From Pseudonocardia acidicola (GTDB taxonomy: Bacteria > Actinomycetota > Actinomycetes > Mycobacteriales > Pseudonocardiaceae), in the NCBI RefSeq assembly GCF_012911935.1, contig NZ_JAAXLA010000024.1, positions 23,758 to 87,757 on the forward strand: 64,000 nucleotides of DNA. The letters are read 5' to 3'. The notes beneath the pieces were generated by a model. The model made no database searches. It saw only the letters and a program-made list of their open reading frames with translations, and had not been told where the DNA came from. This document shows, in pieces, positions 41,960-50,076 of this stretch. The stretch's first letter is position 1. Each line of letters opens with the position of its first letter. The position numbers were made by a program, and so were the translations under genes.

Positions 41960-42604
41960 GTGGCACCGCCGGTGCGGTCGGCCGGATACAGCGACGACGA
42001 ATACGAGTCCGAGCCCGCGGACCGGCCCGCCACGGGGCGGCTGGATGAGGCGGAGCTCAACCGGCTCGCCCATGCCGCGGCGGGCGGTGATCGGCGCGCC
42101 CTGGAACGGCTGCTGGCCGCCGTGACGCCCGTGATGGTCCGGTACTGCCGGGCCCGGACGGGTGGGCGGCCGGTCGGCCTCCAGACCCCGGAGGACATCG
42201 CCCAGGAGATCGGCATGGCCATCTGCACCGCCCTGCCGCGCTACCGCCTCGGCGACACCCCGTTCATGGCGTTCGCCTACGGGATCGCCGGGAACAAGGT
42301 GGCGGATGCGTTCCGGGCAGCAGGCCGCGACCGGAGCAGCCCGACCGACACGATCCCGGAGAGCGCGGATCCCGGTGCCGACCCCGAACACATCGTGGTG
42401 TCCGACGATCTCTTCGCCCGCGCCCGCGTGCTGATCGAGCGGCTCGCGCCGCAGCACCGGGAGATCCTCGTGCTGCGCATCGCGCTGCAGTTCTCCGCCG
42501 AGGAGACGGCCCGGATCATCGGCTCCACCCCGGGCGCGGTACGGGTCGCCCAGCACCGGGCGCTGAACAGGCTGCGGTCCTGGGCCGACGAACTGGGCGG
42601 GTGA
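41960..42604 (+). CDS. shbA: RNA polymerase sigma factor of the ECF SigD/ShbA type
   Basis: A 214-residue ECF sigma factor. Region 2 is LNRLAHAAAGGDRRALERLL and then TPEDIAQEIGMAICTALPRY, followed by PFMAFAYGIAGNKVADAFRA. Region 4 has LAPQHREILVLRIALQFSAEE and TARIIGSTPGAVRVAQHRAL. ShbA controls the housekeeping sigma factor in Streptomyces; the mycobacterial counterpart is SigD. No anti-sigma gene is adjacent. The frame is open 70 codons upstream, but that part is Pro/Arg-rich; the GTG chosen follows an AGGGAAGG sequence and another GTG four codons later is equally possible. Confidence 0.82.
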   Translation: MAPPVRSAGYSDDEYESEPADRPATGRLDEAELNRLAHAAAGGDRRALERLLAAVTPVMVRYCRARTGGRPVGLQTPEDIAQEIGMAICTALPRYRLGDTPFMAFAYGIAGNKVADAFRAAGRDRSSPTDTIPESADPGADPEHIVVSDDLFARARVLIERLAPQHREILVLRIALQFSAEETARIIGSTPGAVRVAQHRALNRLRSWADELGG

Positions 42605-42611
42605 ACGCCGG

Positions 42612-42760
42612 TCAGCCCGGGTCGGAGCCGTCGCCGGTCAACGCGTCGAGCAGCGCCAGCCCCGCGACCGGGCCGTCGCGCATGGCCACCGCGACGGCCC
42701 GGTTGAGCTCGACCAGCGGTGACGGCGCGACCTGGCGCAGCACGTCGTAGGGCCGTCGGT
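42612..42760 (-). pseudogene. C-terminal remnant of an ECF42-type sigma factor
   Basis: One frame reads RPYDVLRQVAPSPLVELNRA and on to VAVAMRDGPVAGLALLDALTG, ending in a stop. This is the start of the C-terminal extension found in ECF42 (DUF6596) sigma factors, where it precedes more helical sequence. The sigma regions and the rest of the C-terminal domain are missing on both sides: the flavin-fold gene lies immediately upstream and the ShbA gene converges from the left. So only about 48 codons survive. Confidence 0.62.
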
Positions 42761-42776
42761 GACGATGCGGCGCAGA

Positions 42777-43232
42777 TCAGATCCGCTCGACCCGGCGCAG
42801 CGGCTCCCCCGGCCGCCAGAACTCGACGACGAGCCGGTCGCCCGCCTCGTTGAGGCCCGTTCTGACGACCTCGGTGAGGTCGGCGGCGAACCCCTGCCCG
42901 GGGATCTCGCCCGCCAGATCGCCGGTGGACCGCGCCCGCCCGGCCACCTTCGCATCACCCGTCCAGGCGCCGGGTGCGCCCTCCGGCGGGTCGGCCGAGC
43001 CGCTGTGCAGCGCGAACCGCGGGTCGCGCAGCAGGTCGGCACCCTTGCGCGCGCCGGGCATCGACCCGAACGTGAGCTCACCGTCGACGAACTCGATCTC
43101 GATTCCGCTGATCCGGGGCGAGCCGTCGGCCCGCAGCGTCGCGATCGTCTTGTGCTTGTGTGCGTCGAAGATGCGGCGCACCCGGGCGGCGAACTCCGGT
43201 TCGGCGATCTCCACGTCGTTCCACGAGGTCAT
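42777..43232 (-). CDS. Pyridoxamine-5'-phosphate-oxidase-fold protein
   Basis: A 151-residue split-barrel FMN-type protein. Strand pattern HKTIATLRADGSPRISGIEIE and TFGSMPGARKGADLLRDPRFAL (partly quoted) is typical of the PNPOx/F420-dependent family. A later stretch, GQGFAADLTEVVRTGLNE and the C-terminus LVVEFWRPGEPLRRVERI, completes a dimer-forming barrel. Actinobacterial relatives use F420, FMN or heme-degradation chemistry; I cannot choose. The gene is divergent from the thiolase gene by about 105 bases. Confidence 0.82.
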   Translation of the reverse strand: MTSWNDVEIAEPEFAARVRRIFDAHKHKTIATLRADGSPRISGIEIEFVDGELTFGSMPGARKGADLLRDPRFALHSGSADPPEGAPGAWTGDAKVAGRARSTGDLAGEIPGQGFAADLTEVVRTGLNEAGDRLVVEFWRPGEPLRRVERI

Positions 43233-43281
43233 AGGGTCATCGTGGAACGGTTCACCTGACAGAACCTGGCAACGAACTTGC

Positions 43282-43293
43282 TACCGATCGGTA
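43282..43293. promoter_or_regulatory. TetR-type palindrome upstream of the thiolase
   Basis: TACCGATCGGTA is a perfect 12-base palindrome with the A/T-ended arms seen in TetR-family operators of fatty-acid genes. It lies 45 bases before the thiolase ATG and 50 before the divergent flavin-fold gene, so it could control both. Confidence 0.5.
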
Positions 43294-43338
43294 AGTAGGC
43301 TCGGCGAGGACGCAGAACCCGACGTACGAGGAGCAACG

Positions 43339-44559
43339 ATGCCCGAAGCCGTGATCGTCGCCGCGGCCCGATCCCCGATCGGCCGTGCTTTCAAGGGGTC
43401 GCTGGCGAGCATCCGCCCCGACGACCTGACCGCCCAGATGGTCCGTGCCGCACTGGACCAGGTCCCCCAGCTCGATCCGGCCGACATCGACGACCTGATG
43501 CTGGGCTGCGGGCTGCCCGGCGGCGAGCAGGGCTTCAACCTGGCCCGCGTCGTCGCGGTGCTGCTCGGCTACGACAGCCTGCCCGGCGCCACCATCACCC
43601 GTTACTGCTCGTCGTCGCTGCAGACCACCCGGATGGCGCTGCACGCGATCAAGGCCGGCGAGGGTGACGTGTTCATCTCCGCCGGCGTGGAGGCGGTGTC
43701 GCGGTTCGCGAAGGGCAACTCCGATTCGCTGCCCGACACCCACAACCCGATCTTCGCCGACGCCGAGGCCCGCACCGCCGCGGTGGCCGAAGCCGGCGCC
43801 GAGGCCTGGACCGACCCGCGCGAGGCCGGCCAGGTGCCCGACGTCTACATCGCGATGGGCCAGACCGCGGAGAACCTGGCCCGCGCCAAGGGCGTCACCC
43901 GCGAGGACATGGACCACTTCGGCGTCCGCTCGCAGAACCTGGCCGAGAAGGCCATCGCCGACGGCTTCTTCGCCCGCGAGATCACCCCGGTCACGCTGCC
44001 CGACGGCACCGTCGTCTCCACCGACGACGGCCCCCGCGCCGGCGTCACCTACGAGGCCGTGTCGCAGCTCAAGCCGGTGTTCCGCCCCGACGGCCGGGTC
44101 ACCGCGGGCAACTGCTGCCCGCTCAACGACGGCGCCGCCGCACTGGTGATCATGTCCGACACCAGGGCCGCGGAGCTGGGCATCACCCCGCTGGCGCGGG
44201 TCATCTCCACGGGCGTGTCCGGGCTGTCGCCGGAGATCATGGGCCTGGGCCCGGTGGAGGCGTCCAAGCAGGCGCTGGCCCGCGCCGGGATGACCATCGA
44301 CGACGTCGACCTGGTCGAGATCAACGAGGCGTTCGCCGCGCAGGTCCTGCCCTCGGCCCGGGACCTGGGCATCGACGAGGACAAGCTCAATGTCAACGGC
44401 GGCGCGATCGCCCTGGGCCATCCGTTCGGCATGACCGGCGCCCGGATCACCACGACGCTGATCAACGGGCTGCGCACCCACGACAAGCAGATCGGCCTGG
44501 AGACGATGTGCGTCGGCGGCGGGCAGGGCATGGCGATGCTCATCGAGCGGCTGAGCTGA
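43339..44559 (+). CDS. Acetyl-CoA acyltransferase (thiolase)
   Basis: A 406-residue thiolase of the FadA type. Cys90 in ITRYCSSSLQTTRMA is the nucleophile; the catalytic His is in NGGAIALGHPFGMTGAR and the second Cys in ETMCVGGGQGMA. The full length and all motifs argue for an active degradative thiolase. The mycobacterial counterpart here is FadA3 (Rv1074c). It is preceded by GAGGAG and by a possible TetR operator. No other beta-oxidation genes are adjacent. Confidence 0.92.
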   Translation: MPEAVIVAAARSPIGRAFKGSLASIRPDDLTAQMVRAALDQVPQLDPADIDDLMLGCGLPGGEQGFNLARVVAVLLGYDSLPGATITRYCSSSLQTTRMALHAIKAGEGDVFISAGVEAVSRFAKGNSDSLPDTHNPIFADAEARTAAVAEAGAEAWTDPREAGQVPDVYIAMGQTAENLARAKGVTREDMDHFGVRSQNLAEKAIADGFFAREITPVTLPDGTVVSTDDGPRAGVTYEAVSQLKPVFRPDGRVTAGNCCPLNDGAAALVIMSDTRAAELGITPLARVISTGVSGLSPEIMGLGPVEASKQALARAGMTIDDVDLVEINEAFAAQVLPSARDLGIDEDKLNVNGGAIALGHPFGMTGARITTTLINGLRTHDKQIGLETMCVGGGQGMAMLIERLS

Positions 44560-44672
44560 AACGACGAGCGCCGCGGCCACCGCTCCGGGGGTGAAGGCGG
44601 TGGTCCGCGGCGCCGCCGACCGGGGGGAGGGGGGCACCCCGGCCGGTCGAAGTCCTTCGGAGTCAGTGCCCT

Positions 44673-44700
44673 GGGTGGGCGGGCCCGGGTCCGCCCACCC
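44673..44700. terminator. Hairpin between the convergent thiolase and BI-1 genes
   Basis: GGGTGGGCGG (44673-44682) pairs perfectly with CCGCCCACCC (44691-44700) around an eight-base loop GCCCGGGT. It ends nine bases from the BI-1 stop, so it could serve either or both genes. Confidence 0.65.
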
Positions 44701-44709
44701 CTGACGAGG

Positions 44710-45519
44710 CTAGTCCTGGCGCAGGTAGCTCAGCAGGCGCAGGATCTCGATGTAGAGCCAGACCAGGGTGGTCATCAGGCCGAACGCGATGTACCAGGCG
44801 AACTTGGCCGGCGCGCCGGCCCGGATCGCCTGGTCGGCCATGTCGAAGTCGAGCAGCAGGCTGAACGCGGCGACGCCGATGACGACCAGGCTGAAGATGA
44901 TCGACAGTGTCGGGTTGCCGCCGCGCAGTCCGAGGTCGAACCCGAACAGGTTGCCGACGAGGTTCGCGAGCATCAGCACCACGACGCCGACCATGGCGCC
45001 CATGAGCCACTTGGTGAACTTGGGCGTGACCCGCACGGCGCCGGTCTTGTAGACGACCAGCATGCCGACGAACACGCCGGCCGTGCCGACCAACGCCTGG
45101 AACGCGATACCCGGATAGGCGTTGTTGATGAGCCCGGCGATGCCGCCCAGCGCCACACCCATGGCCGCGGAGTACGTCAGCACCAGGAAGCGGTTGCTGC
45201 TCTGCTTGAAGATGACGATCAGCGACACGACGAAGCCGACGATGAAGGCCGGCAGCGCGAGCGCGTAGGCGCCGCTGACCGCGGTCAGGATGCCGGCGAC
45301 CAGCGCGACACCCGCGGTGATCGCGGTCTTGGTGACGACGTCGTCGACGGTCAGCGGACGCTCGCCGGCCCCCGCACGCCCGTATCCGACCTGCGATGCC
45401 CGGGCGTCGGCGTAGGCCGCGCCACCACCCATCATGCCGCCCTGGCGGTCGAACGTGGCGTATCCGCCGCCCTGCCCACCGGGCAGGTTGCGGAACGCCG
45501 GGTTGCTACTCGTGCGCAC
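44710..45519 (-). CDS. Bax inhibitor-1/YccA family membrane protein
   Basis: A 269-residue protein. The Gly/Tyr/Ala-rich soluble N-terminus (1-60, GGQGGGYATF, GGGAAYADARA) is followed by seven hydrophobic helices and a C-terminal tail LRLLSYLRQD. The acidic positions of the pH-sensing pair are visible in the last helices (LDFDMADQAI). BI-1 homologues are pH-gated Ca2+ leak channels in B. subtilis YetJ. The orthologue Rv1072 is next to FadA3 in mycobacteria, matching here. GTG start. Confidence 0.88.
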   Translation of the reverse strand: MRTSSNPAFRNLPGGQGGGYATFDRQGGMMGGGAAYADARASQVGYGRAGAGERPLTVDDVVTKTAITAGVALVAGILTAVSGAYALALPAFIVGFVVSLIVIFKQSSNRFLVLTYSAAMGVALGGIAGLINNAYPGIAFQALVGTAGVFVGMLVVYKTGAVRVTPKFTKWLMGAMVGVVVLMLANLVGNLFGFDLGLRGGNPTLSIIFSLVVIGVAAFSLLLDFDMADQAIRAGAPAKFAWYIAFGLMTTLVWLYIEILRLLSYLRQD

Positions 45520-45653
45520 CTGGATCCTCCTGAAAGCGCGGGTGGGCGTCCATGCTGTTCAACGCGGCGACTGTACGCCGGGTTCCCGTTCAGTAAAGAA
45601 GACTTTACTCGTGCCCGGCGGGTGGTGCGGGTGGCGCGCCGCCGTGGACACCG

Positions 45654-46070
45654 TCAGGCGGCCGCACTGCCGGTTCCGGGTGGGTCGAGCGCAATCCCGG
45701 CGGCCTCGACGTCGGCCTCGACGAGAAGCCGCGCGAACGCACGTTCAGTGCCGCCTTCGGCCGTCTCGACCAGCGGCGCGGCGTCGACACCGATCACCCG
45801 GCAGACATCGGTCAACACGTCGTCGTAGGCGGCGAACAGGGCCACCCGGCGCAGCCGCGTCCGAGGCGGCGGGCCGCACATCTCGCGGCGCAGTCGCCGC
45901 AGGTCGGCGACGAGGGATTCGAGCGACGGGCCGACGGGCGCGAGCCTGCGCGCCCGGCGCGCGGCGACGACGGCCGACACCCGCAGGGCCGCCCAGAACA
46001 GGAGAGTCGGCATCGCCGTGATCGACAGGTAGAGCAGCAGCCCCAACCACGGCGGACGGTCGCCCGTCAT
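45654..46070 (-). CDS. Small membrane-anchored hypothetical protein
   Basis: A 138-residue protein. One N-terminal membrane helix (LGLLLYLSITAMPTLLFWAAL) precedes a basic stretch (AARRARRLAP) and a cytosolic helical domain (LVADLRRLRREM, then RVALFAAYDDVLTDVCRVIG). The charge pattern puts the domain inside the cell. Family not recognised; similar small proteins occur in Pseudonocardiaceae. It is divergent from the next small membrane-protein gene, about 230 bases away. Confidence 0.7.
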   Translation of the reverse strand: MTGDRPPWLGLLLYLSITAMPTLLFWAALRVSAVVAARRARRLAPVGPSLESLVADLRRLRREMCGPPPRTRLRRVALFAAYDDVLTDVCRVIGVDAAPLVETAEGGTERAFARLLVEADVEAAGIALDPPGTGSAAA

Positions 46071-46302
46071 GTTCCGAGGCTACGCGCCCGCGGGCGGATC
46101 GAACATTCCCGTAACGCCCGGCCGCCACCGCGGTCGGCCACTGCCCGATCCGCCCGGTACACACGGCGTTTCTCGGGTATCGACATCCCTGGGCGGCCGT
46201 CGCCGCCGGCACCGCGAGCCGGGCACGCCGCGCCGGATCGGCGCCCACCTGGAATGATCAATCCACGCGACCGGACCGCGAGTCGACACGGGGGATACGA
46301 CG

Positions 46303-46524
46303 ATGTGGGCATTCTTCTCGGCACGGCTACGGATGTGGCTGCTGCTGGCCATCGGGGCGCCGCTGCTGGGGTGGCTGCTCGGGCGGATCGGTGACGCGAT
46401 CGAGGCCCGGCGCGGGCCCACCGCGGTGAGCCGCGGGTTGCAGACCGGGCGCCGCTGGCTGCGCCGGCGCGCCCGGGGCCCACTGGCCACGTCCCTCGAC
46501 GACCGGGAACGCCCGGCGCGATGA
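46303..46524 (+). CDS. Small basic membrane protein
   Basis: A 73-residue protein with one amphipathic/hydrophobic N-terminal helix (MWAFFSARLRMWLLLAIGAP) and a strongly basic cytosolic tail (GRRWLRRRARG). A GGGGGA site lies near the right distance before the ATG. Basic tails of this sort often associate with phospholipid or nucleic acid; no family recognised. It precedes osmC by 40 bases and could be in the same operon. Confidence 0.65.
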   Translation: MWAFFSARLRMWLLLAIGAPLLGWLLGRIGDAIEARRGPTAVSRGLQTGRRWLRRRARGPLATSLDDRERPAR

Positions 46525-46564
46525 GCCGTACCCGTGGTGCCCGCCCCGGGCTAGCGTCGCAGGC

Positions 46565-47050
46565 GTGACCGTGAGCAGGGTGCGCACCGAGCCGGCCGTC
46601 CATCACTACCGGGCCCACGTGTCCTGGTCGGGATCCACCGCCGTCGGCTACCACCACTACGACCGCACCCACACCGCGGACGCACCGCCCGCCGATACCG
46701 GGCTCCCCCTGAGTTCGGATCCGGCGTTCGGCGGCGATCCCGCGCTGCTCAACCCCGAACAGCTCGTCGTGCTGGCGGCGTCCTCATGTCAGTTGCTGTC
46801 GTTCCTCGCCGTCGCCGCCCGCGCCCGGCTCGACGTCCGCGACTACCGCGACGAGGCCGCGGCGTCCATGCCGGAGGCGGACACTCCCGTCCGGCTCGCG
46901 GAGATCGTGCTGCGGCCGCGGATCGTGCTGGCCGCCGGGCCGACGCCGGAGCGGGTGCGCCATCTCGTCGAGGTCGCGCACCGGGAGTGCTTCATCGCCA
47001 ACAGCCTGGCCACGCCGGTCCGGGTGGAGCCGACGATCGAGTTCGTCTGA
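46565..47050 (+). CDS. OsmC-family peroxiredoxin-like protein
   Basis: A 161-residue protein. The OsmC peroxidase pair is visible: Cys in AASSCQLLSFLAVA and Cys in AHRECFIANSL, which in the family form the peroxidatic and resolving residues for organic hydroperoxides. The N-terminal strands (HYRAHVSWSGSTAVGYHHYD) match the OsmC swapped-dimer fold. It may therefore detoxify organic peroxides. GTG start; the gene converges on the STAS gene. Confidence 0.88.
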   Translation: MTVSRVRTEPAVHHYRAHVSWSGSTAVGYHHYDRTHTADAPPADTGLPLSSDPAFGGDPALLNPEQLVVLAASSCQLLSFLAVAARARLDVRDYRDEAAASMPEADTPVRLAEIVLRPRIVLAAGPTPERVRHLVEVAHRECFIANSLATPVRVEPTIEFV

Positions 47051-47072
47051 AGCGGGTGCCCCCCGGCCCGGG

Positions 47073-47456
47073 TCAGGACACGGCGTCCAGCGCGCCGTCG
47101 AGGTCGCGGTGCAGTTCGAAGAGCTGCAGCACACCGGCGTCCTGCAGGACGGGCGGCACGACGGCGTCGGTGACGACGATGCAGAGGCCGATGTCGGCCT
47201 CGCCCGCCCAGCGAGCGACGTCGACGAGAACGGGGACGACCTCGGCGTGCATCGTCGACAGCGCCGACAGGTCGAGGACGAGGGCCCAGGGCCGCTTCCC
47301 GAGCTCCCGCCCGAGAGGGCCGAACAGCGTGCTGGCCGTCGACGGCACCAGCTCTCCGACGGCGCGCAGCAACGGCACCGCCGGGCGGGCCTGACCGAGT
47401 TCGACGGTCAGCGTCGGTGGCGTCTCGAAGACGCGAGCATCGCTGTAGTCGTGCAT
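47073..47456 (-). CDS. STAS-domain protein
   Basis: A 127-residue protein with one STAS domain. The typical beta-strand and helix order includes PAVPLLRAVGELVPSTASTL, then WALVLDLSALSTMHAEVVPV, followed by IGLCIVVTDAVVPPVL and FELHRDLDGAL. In classical anti-anti-sigma factors the position after LDLS holds a phospho-Ser (DSSG); here it is STMHAE, and that Ser/Thr could serve but is not canonical. It is divergent from the PAS-PAS gene and probably related to stress or signalling. The ATG is preceded by a GTG codon that might be used. Confidence 0.78.
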   Translation of the reverse strand: MHDYSDARVFETPPTLTVELGQARPAVPLLRAVGELVPSTASTLFGPLGRELGKRPWALVLDLSALSTMHAEVVPVLVDVARWAGEADIGLCIVVTDAVVPPVLQDAGVLQLFELHRDLDGALDAVS

Positions 47457-47665
47457 CACGGGGGCGTACTCCCGGGAACCGGTCGGGCGGGTGGGCACCC
47501 CCGAGTCAAGGCCGCCGGTGGACGGTCTTCTATACGGATTGCGCGTGGCTCTGTCCGATGGGCGCCGACGTCCGATGGGCGCCGACGCGCGGGGCCGTGA
47601 ATCGACGTCCCACCGGAATGCGGGCACAATCCACAATCCAGCCGGGCCGGGAAGGAGCGCGGACG

Positions 47666-48454
47666 GTGAGCGAAACGGGCGAGCCGCACGAATCCGAGCA
47701 GCCCGGCGAACACGGGCACCGCGCCGTCGACCCGCCGCCCGACCCGCAGGTCCTCACCCGACTCTGGCAGGTCACCTCCACGCTGATGTGCGTCCAGCAC
47801 TTCGACGGCTACCTCGAGTACTCCAACCCCGCATACGACAGGCTGTTCGGGTGGTCGGTCGACGAACTGCGCTCGGCCCCGTTCTGGGAGTTCGTCCATC
47901 CCGATGACCGGCATCCGTTGGTCGAGGGCCGCCAACGGCTGCTCGACGGGCGCTCGGACAGCCTCGTCCACGAGGCCCGGTTGCTGAGCCGCGACGGCAG
48001 CTACCGCTGGACCCAATGGAACATCGAGGCCCTCGGGGATCGGGAGTTGCTGCTCGCGGTGGGTTTCGACCTGACCGGGACCGGGCGGCGGCGGGCGGGC
48101 CGGGTGCTCGTCGGCTCCTGGGTCTGGGACGTCCCCACCGACACCCTGACCTGGTCCGACGAGGTGCTCGCGATGTTCGGCCGCCCGCGCGGCTCCGAGC
48201 TGACCGTGGACCGGCTCCTGGAGGCGGTGCACCCCGAGGACAGGTCGCGCGTCGACCGGGCGCTGCGCTGGTGTCTGGCCAGCGGCGACCCGTTCACCGA
48301 GGCCTTCCGGATCGTCCGGCCGGACGGCGAGGTCCGCACGTTGCACACGGCCGGGCGGGTCACCCTCGGGACGAACGGGGACCCGGTTCGGATGCGCGGG
48401 CTGACGCGAGATCTGAGCGACGCGCCCGGCCCCGCCCCCGATCCGGAGCCGTGA
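47666..48454 (+). CDS. Tandem PAS sensor protein without an output domain
   Basis: A 262-residue cytosolic protein with two PAS domains. PAS 1 (about 30-135) has DGYLEYSNPAYDRLFGWS and a PAC motif (RWTQWNIEALGDRELLLAVG); PAS 2 (about 145-250) has WVWDVPTDTLTWSDEVLAMF, VHPEDRSRVDRALRWCL and the PAC end TAGRVTLGTNGDPVRMRGLT. There is no kinase, GGDEF or phosphatase domain. A ligand-bound PAS dimer might regulate a separate partner, such as the adjacent STAS protein, which is transcribed divergently. An AAGGAG site precedes the GTG start. Confidence 0.86.
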   Translation: MSETGEPHESEQPGEHGHRAVDPPPDPQVLTRLWQVTSTLMCVQHFDGYLEYSNPAYDRLFGWSVDELRSAPFWEFVHPDDRHPLVEGRQRLLDGRSDSLVHEARLLSRDGSYRWTQWNIEALGDRELLLAVGFDLTGTGRRRAGRVLVGSWVWDVPTDTLTWSDEVLAMFGRPRGSELTVDRLLEAVHPEDRSRVDRALRWCLASGDPFTEAFRIVRPDGEVRTLHTAGRVTLGTNGDPVRMRGLTRDLSDAPGPAPDPEP

Positions 48455-48464
48455 CTCACGTCGA

Positions 48465-48920
48465 TCATCGGACCGATGCGGCACCGGACCGCGTCGATGT
48501 TCCGACGACGTGAGCAGCCATGTCCGTGAGCGTGAGCCGTCGACCCGTGAGCCGCTGCAGCGGGATGGCGATCGTGTGCGGGGCACCGTCGACGACGCAC
48601 GAACCGGCACCGAGCAGGGCGAGCCGATCGACGTCGGTGATCTCGTAGGGCCGGCCGACGCCGAGCACGCTCCATCCGGCCCGGGTGTCGAGGTCGATCT
48701 CGTCGACCTCGAAGGCCACGATCGCGTCGCGCATCGCGGCGGCGAGGGCGCTGCCGTTCGCCGTGCTGAAGATGACCTCGTGGCCGTCGAGGATGTAGGT
48801 GACGGGCTGCGCGGCCGGCAGCGCCGAGTCCGTGAACACCACTCGGCCGATCATGCTGCCGGCGATCAACCGGAGGCATTCGGCCGGGCCCAGCTCGACG
48901 GGCGTTGCTCGGCTGCTCAC
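48465..48920 (-). CDS. Pyridoxamine-5'-phosphate-oxidase-like protein
   Basis: A 151-residue split-barrel protein. The start is SRATPVELGPAECLRLIAGS and then MIGRVVFTDSALPAAQPVTY, which matches the PNPOx-like family that often binds FMN or F420 in actinobacteria. The middle has HEVIFSTANGSALAAAMRD and VAFEVDEIDLDTRAGWSVLG. Such small proteins occur beside stress genes, and the mycobacterial Rv2991/Rv3131-like groups share this start. It converges with the PAS gene. Confidence 0.82.
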   Translation of the reverse strand: MSSRATPVELGPAECLRLIAGSMIGRVVFTDSALPAAQPVTYILDGHEVIFSTANGSALAAAMRDAIVAFEVDEIDLDTRAGWSVLGVGRPYEITDVDRLALLGAGSCVVDGAPHTIAIPLQRLTGRRLTLTDMAAHVVGTSTRSGAASVR

Positions 48921-49077
48921 ATCCGCCCTCTCATCGGTCCCTCCGAACGTGTGCGGACAGGATCGATTACGCCAACGGGCACGAATAGGGCCGATAGGCG
49001 GATTTCGCCGGTCGGCACGGCTGCACAGCGCGCGACGGCGGGAACAGGCAGTAGCGAAGCGCCGTACCCGGCCGGCG

Positions 49078-50076
49078 TCAGGCCGGTTGTTCGTCGAGCC
49101 GGCGGACGTCGGCGGCGGCGACCGCGACGGCGATGGCGTTGCCGCGGCTCGATCCGGGATCACCGGTGGTGAGGCACGCCAGGTCGCCGTGCGGTGTGCT
49201 GATGTCGATCCGGCTGGCGCCACCGAGCGGGACGATCCTGCGCAGTGTTCCGGGAACGACGATGCTGCCCGGCGGGGCCAGAGCCGCGTCTGGCAGCGCG
49301 TGGCAGTGCTCCGGGCGGGCGGCGAGAAGGTGGGTCCGCCCGGTCATCGGCGGCGTCAGCAGGTTGGTGTAGCCGAGTAGCCGGGCGCAGTACCGGTCGG
49401 CGGGGGCGTCGAGCACCTCGGCTGTGCAGCCGTGCTGGCGGATGCGTCCGTCGATCAGGAGCGCGGTGTCGTGGGCGAGCGCTCGCGCCTCGTCGCGGTC
49501 GTGGGTGACGAGCACGGCTGCGGCGTCGAGGTGGACGAGGGCCGCACGCAGATCGGCGAGCAGGTCCGCGCGGGTGGTCGCGTCGAGGCCGGCGAAGGGC
49601 TCGTCGAGCAGGAGCACGCGGGGGGCGACCGCGAGGGCCCGGGCGATGCTGATGCGCTGGGCTTCGCCTCCGGAGACGGTGCGGGCGTCGCGGTGAGCGA
49701 GGTGCGCGACGCCGAGCGCGTCGAGCCAGGGACGGGACCGCCGGGCCGCCTCGGCGCGGCCGACCCCACGCAGCCGGAGTCCGCCGGCGACGTTGGCGGC
49801 GACGGTTCCGCGGCGCAGGATGGGCCGCTGCAGGACCGCTGCGACGGCGCGGCGCATGCCGGCCGCGGTCGCGGGCTCGCCGTCGAGCAGGACGCGCCCG
49901 GTGACGCGATGGCGGCTGATCAGGGCGAGCGCGCGCAGCAGGGTGGACTTGCCGGCGCCGTTCGGGCCGAGCACGGCCAGGGTCCGCGCAGGAGCGACGT
50001 CCAGGGCCGTCACGCGCACCAGTTCCCGCGAGCGGACGGTGACCCGCAGGTCACGGCAGCCGATTCGGGAGTTCAC
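49078..50076 (-). CDS. tupC: Tungstate/molybdate-type ABC transporter ATPase TupC
   Basis: A 332-residue ATP-binding subunit. Walker A is GPNGAGKSTL (37-46), the signature VSGGEAQRISIARALA, Walker B VLLLDEPFAGLD and the switch His in LVTHDRDEA. The last 95 residues (from LLAARPEHCHALP) form a TOBE-like oxyanion-binding or regulatory domain. It overlaps tupB by ATGA, so the permease and ATPase are co-translated. The oxyanion-specific class follows from its neighbours; tungstate rather than molybdate or sulfate is chosen because of the TupA type. Confidence 0.88.
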   Translation of the reverse strand: MNSRIGCRDLRVTVRSRELVRVTALDVAPARTLAVLGPNGAGKSTLLRALALISRHRVTGRVLLDGEPATAAGMRRAVAAVLQRPILRRGTVAANVAGGLRLRGVGRAEAARRSRPWLDALGVAHLAHRDARTVSGGEAQRISIARALAVAPRVLLLDEPFAGLDATTRADLLADLRAALVHLDAAAVLVTHDRDEARALAHDTALLIDGRIRQHGCTAEVLDAPADRYCARLLGYTNLLTPPMTGRTHLLAARPEHCHALPDAALAPPGSIVVPGTLRRIVPLGGASRIDISTPHGDLACLTTGDPGSSRGNAIAVAVAAADVRRLDEQPA

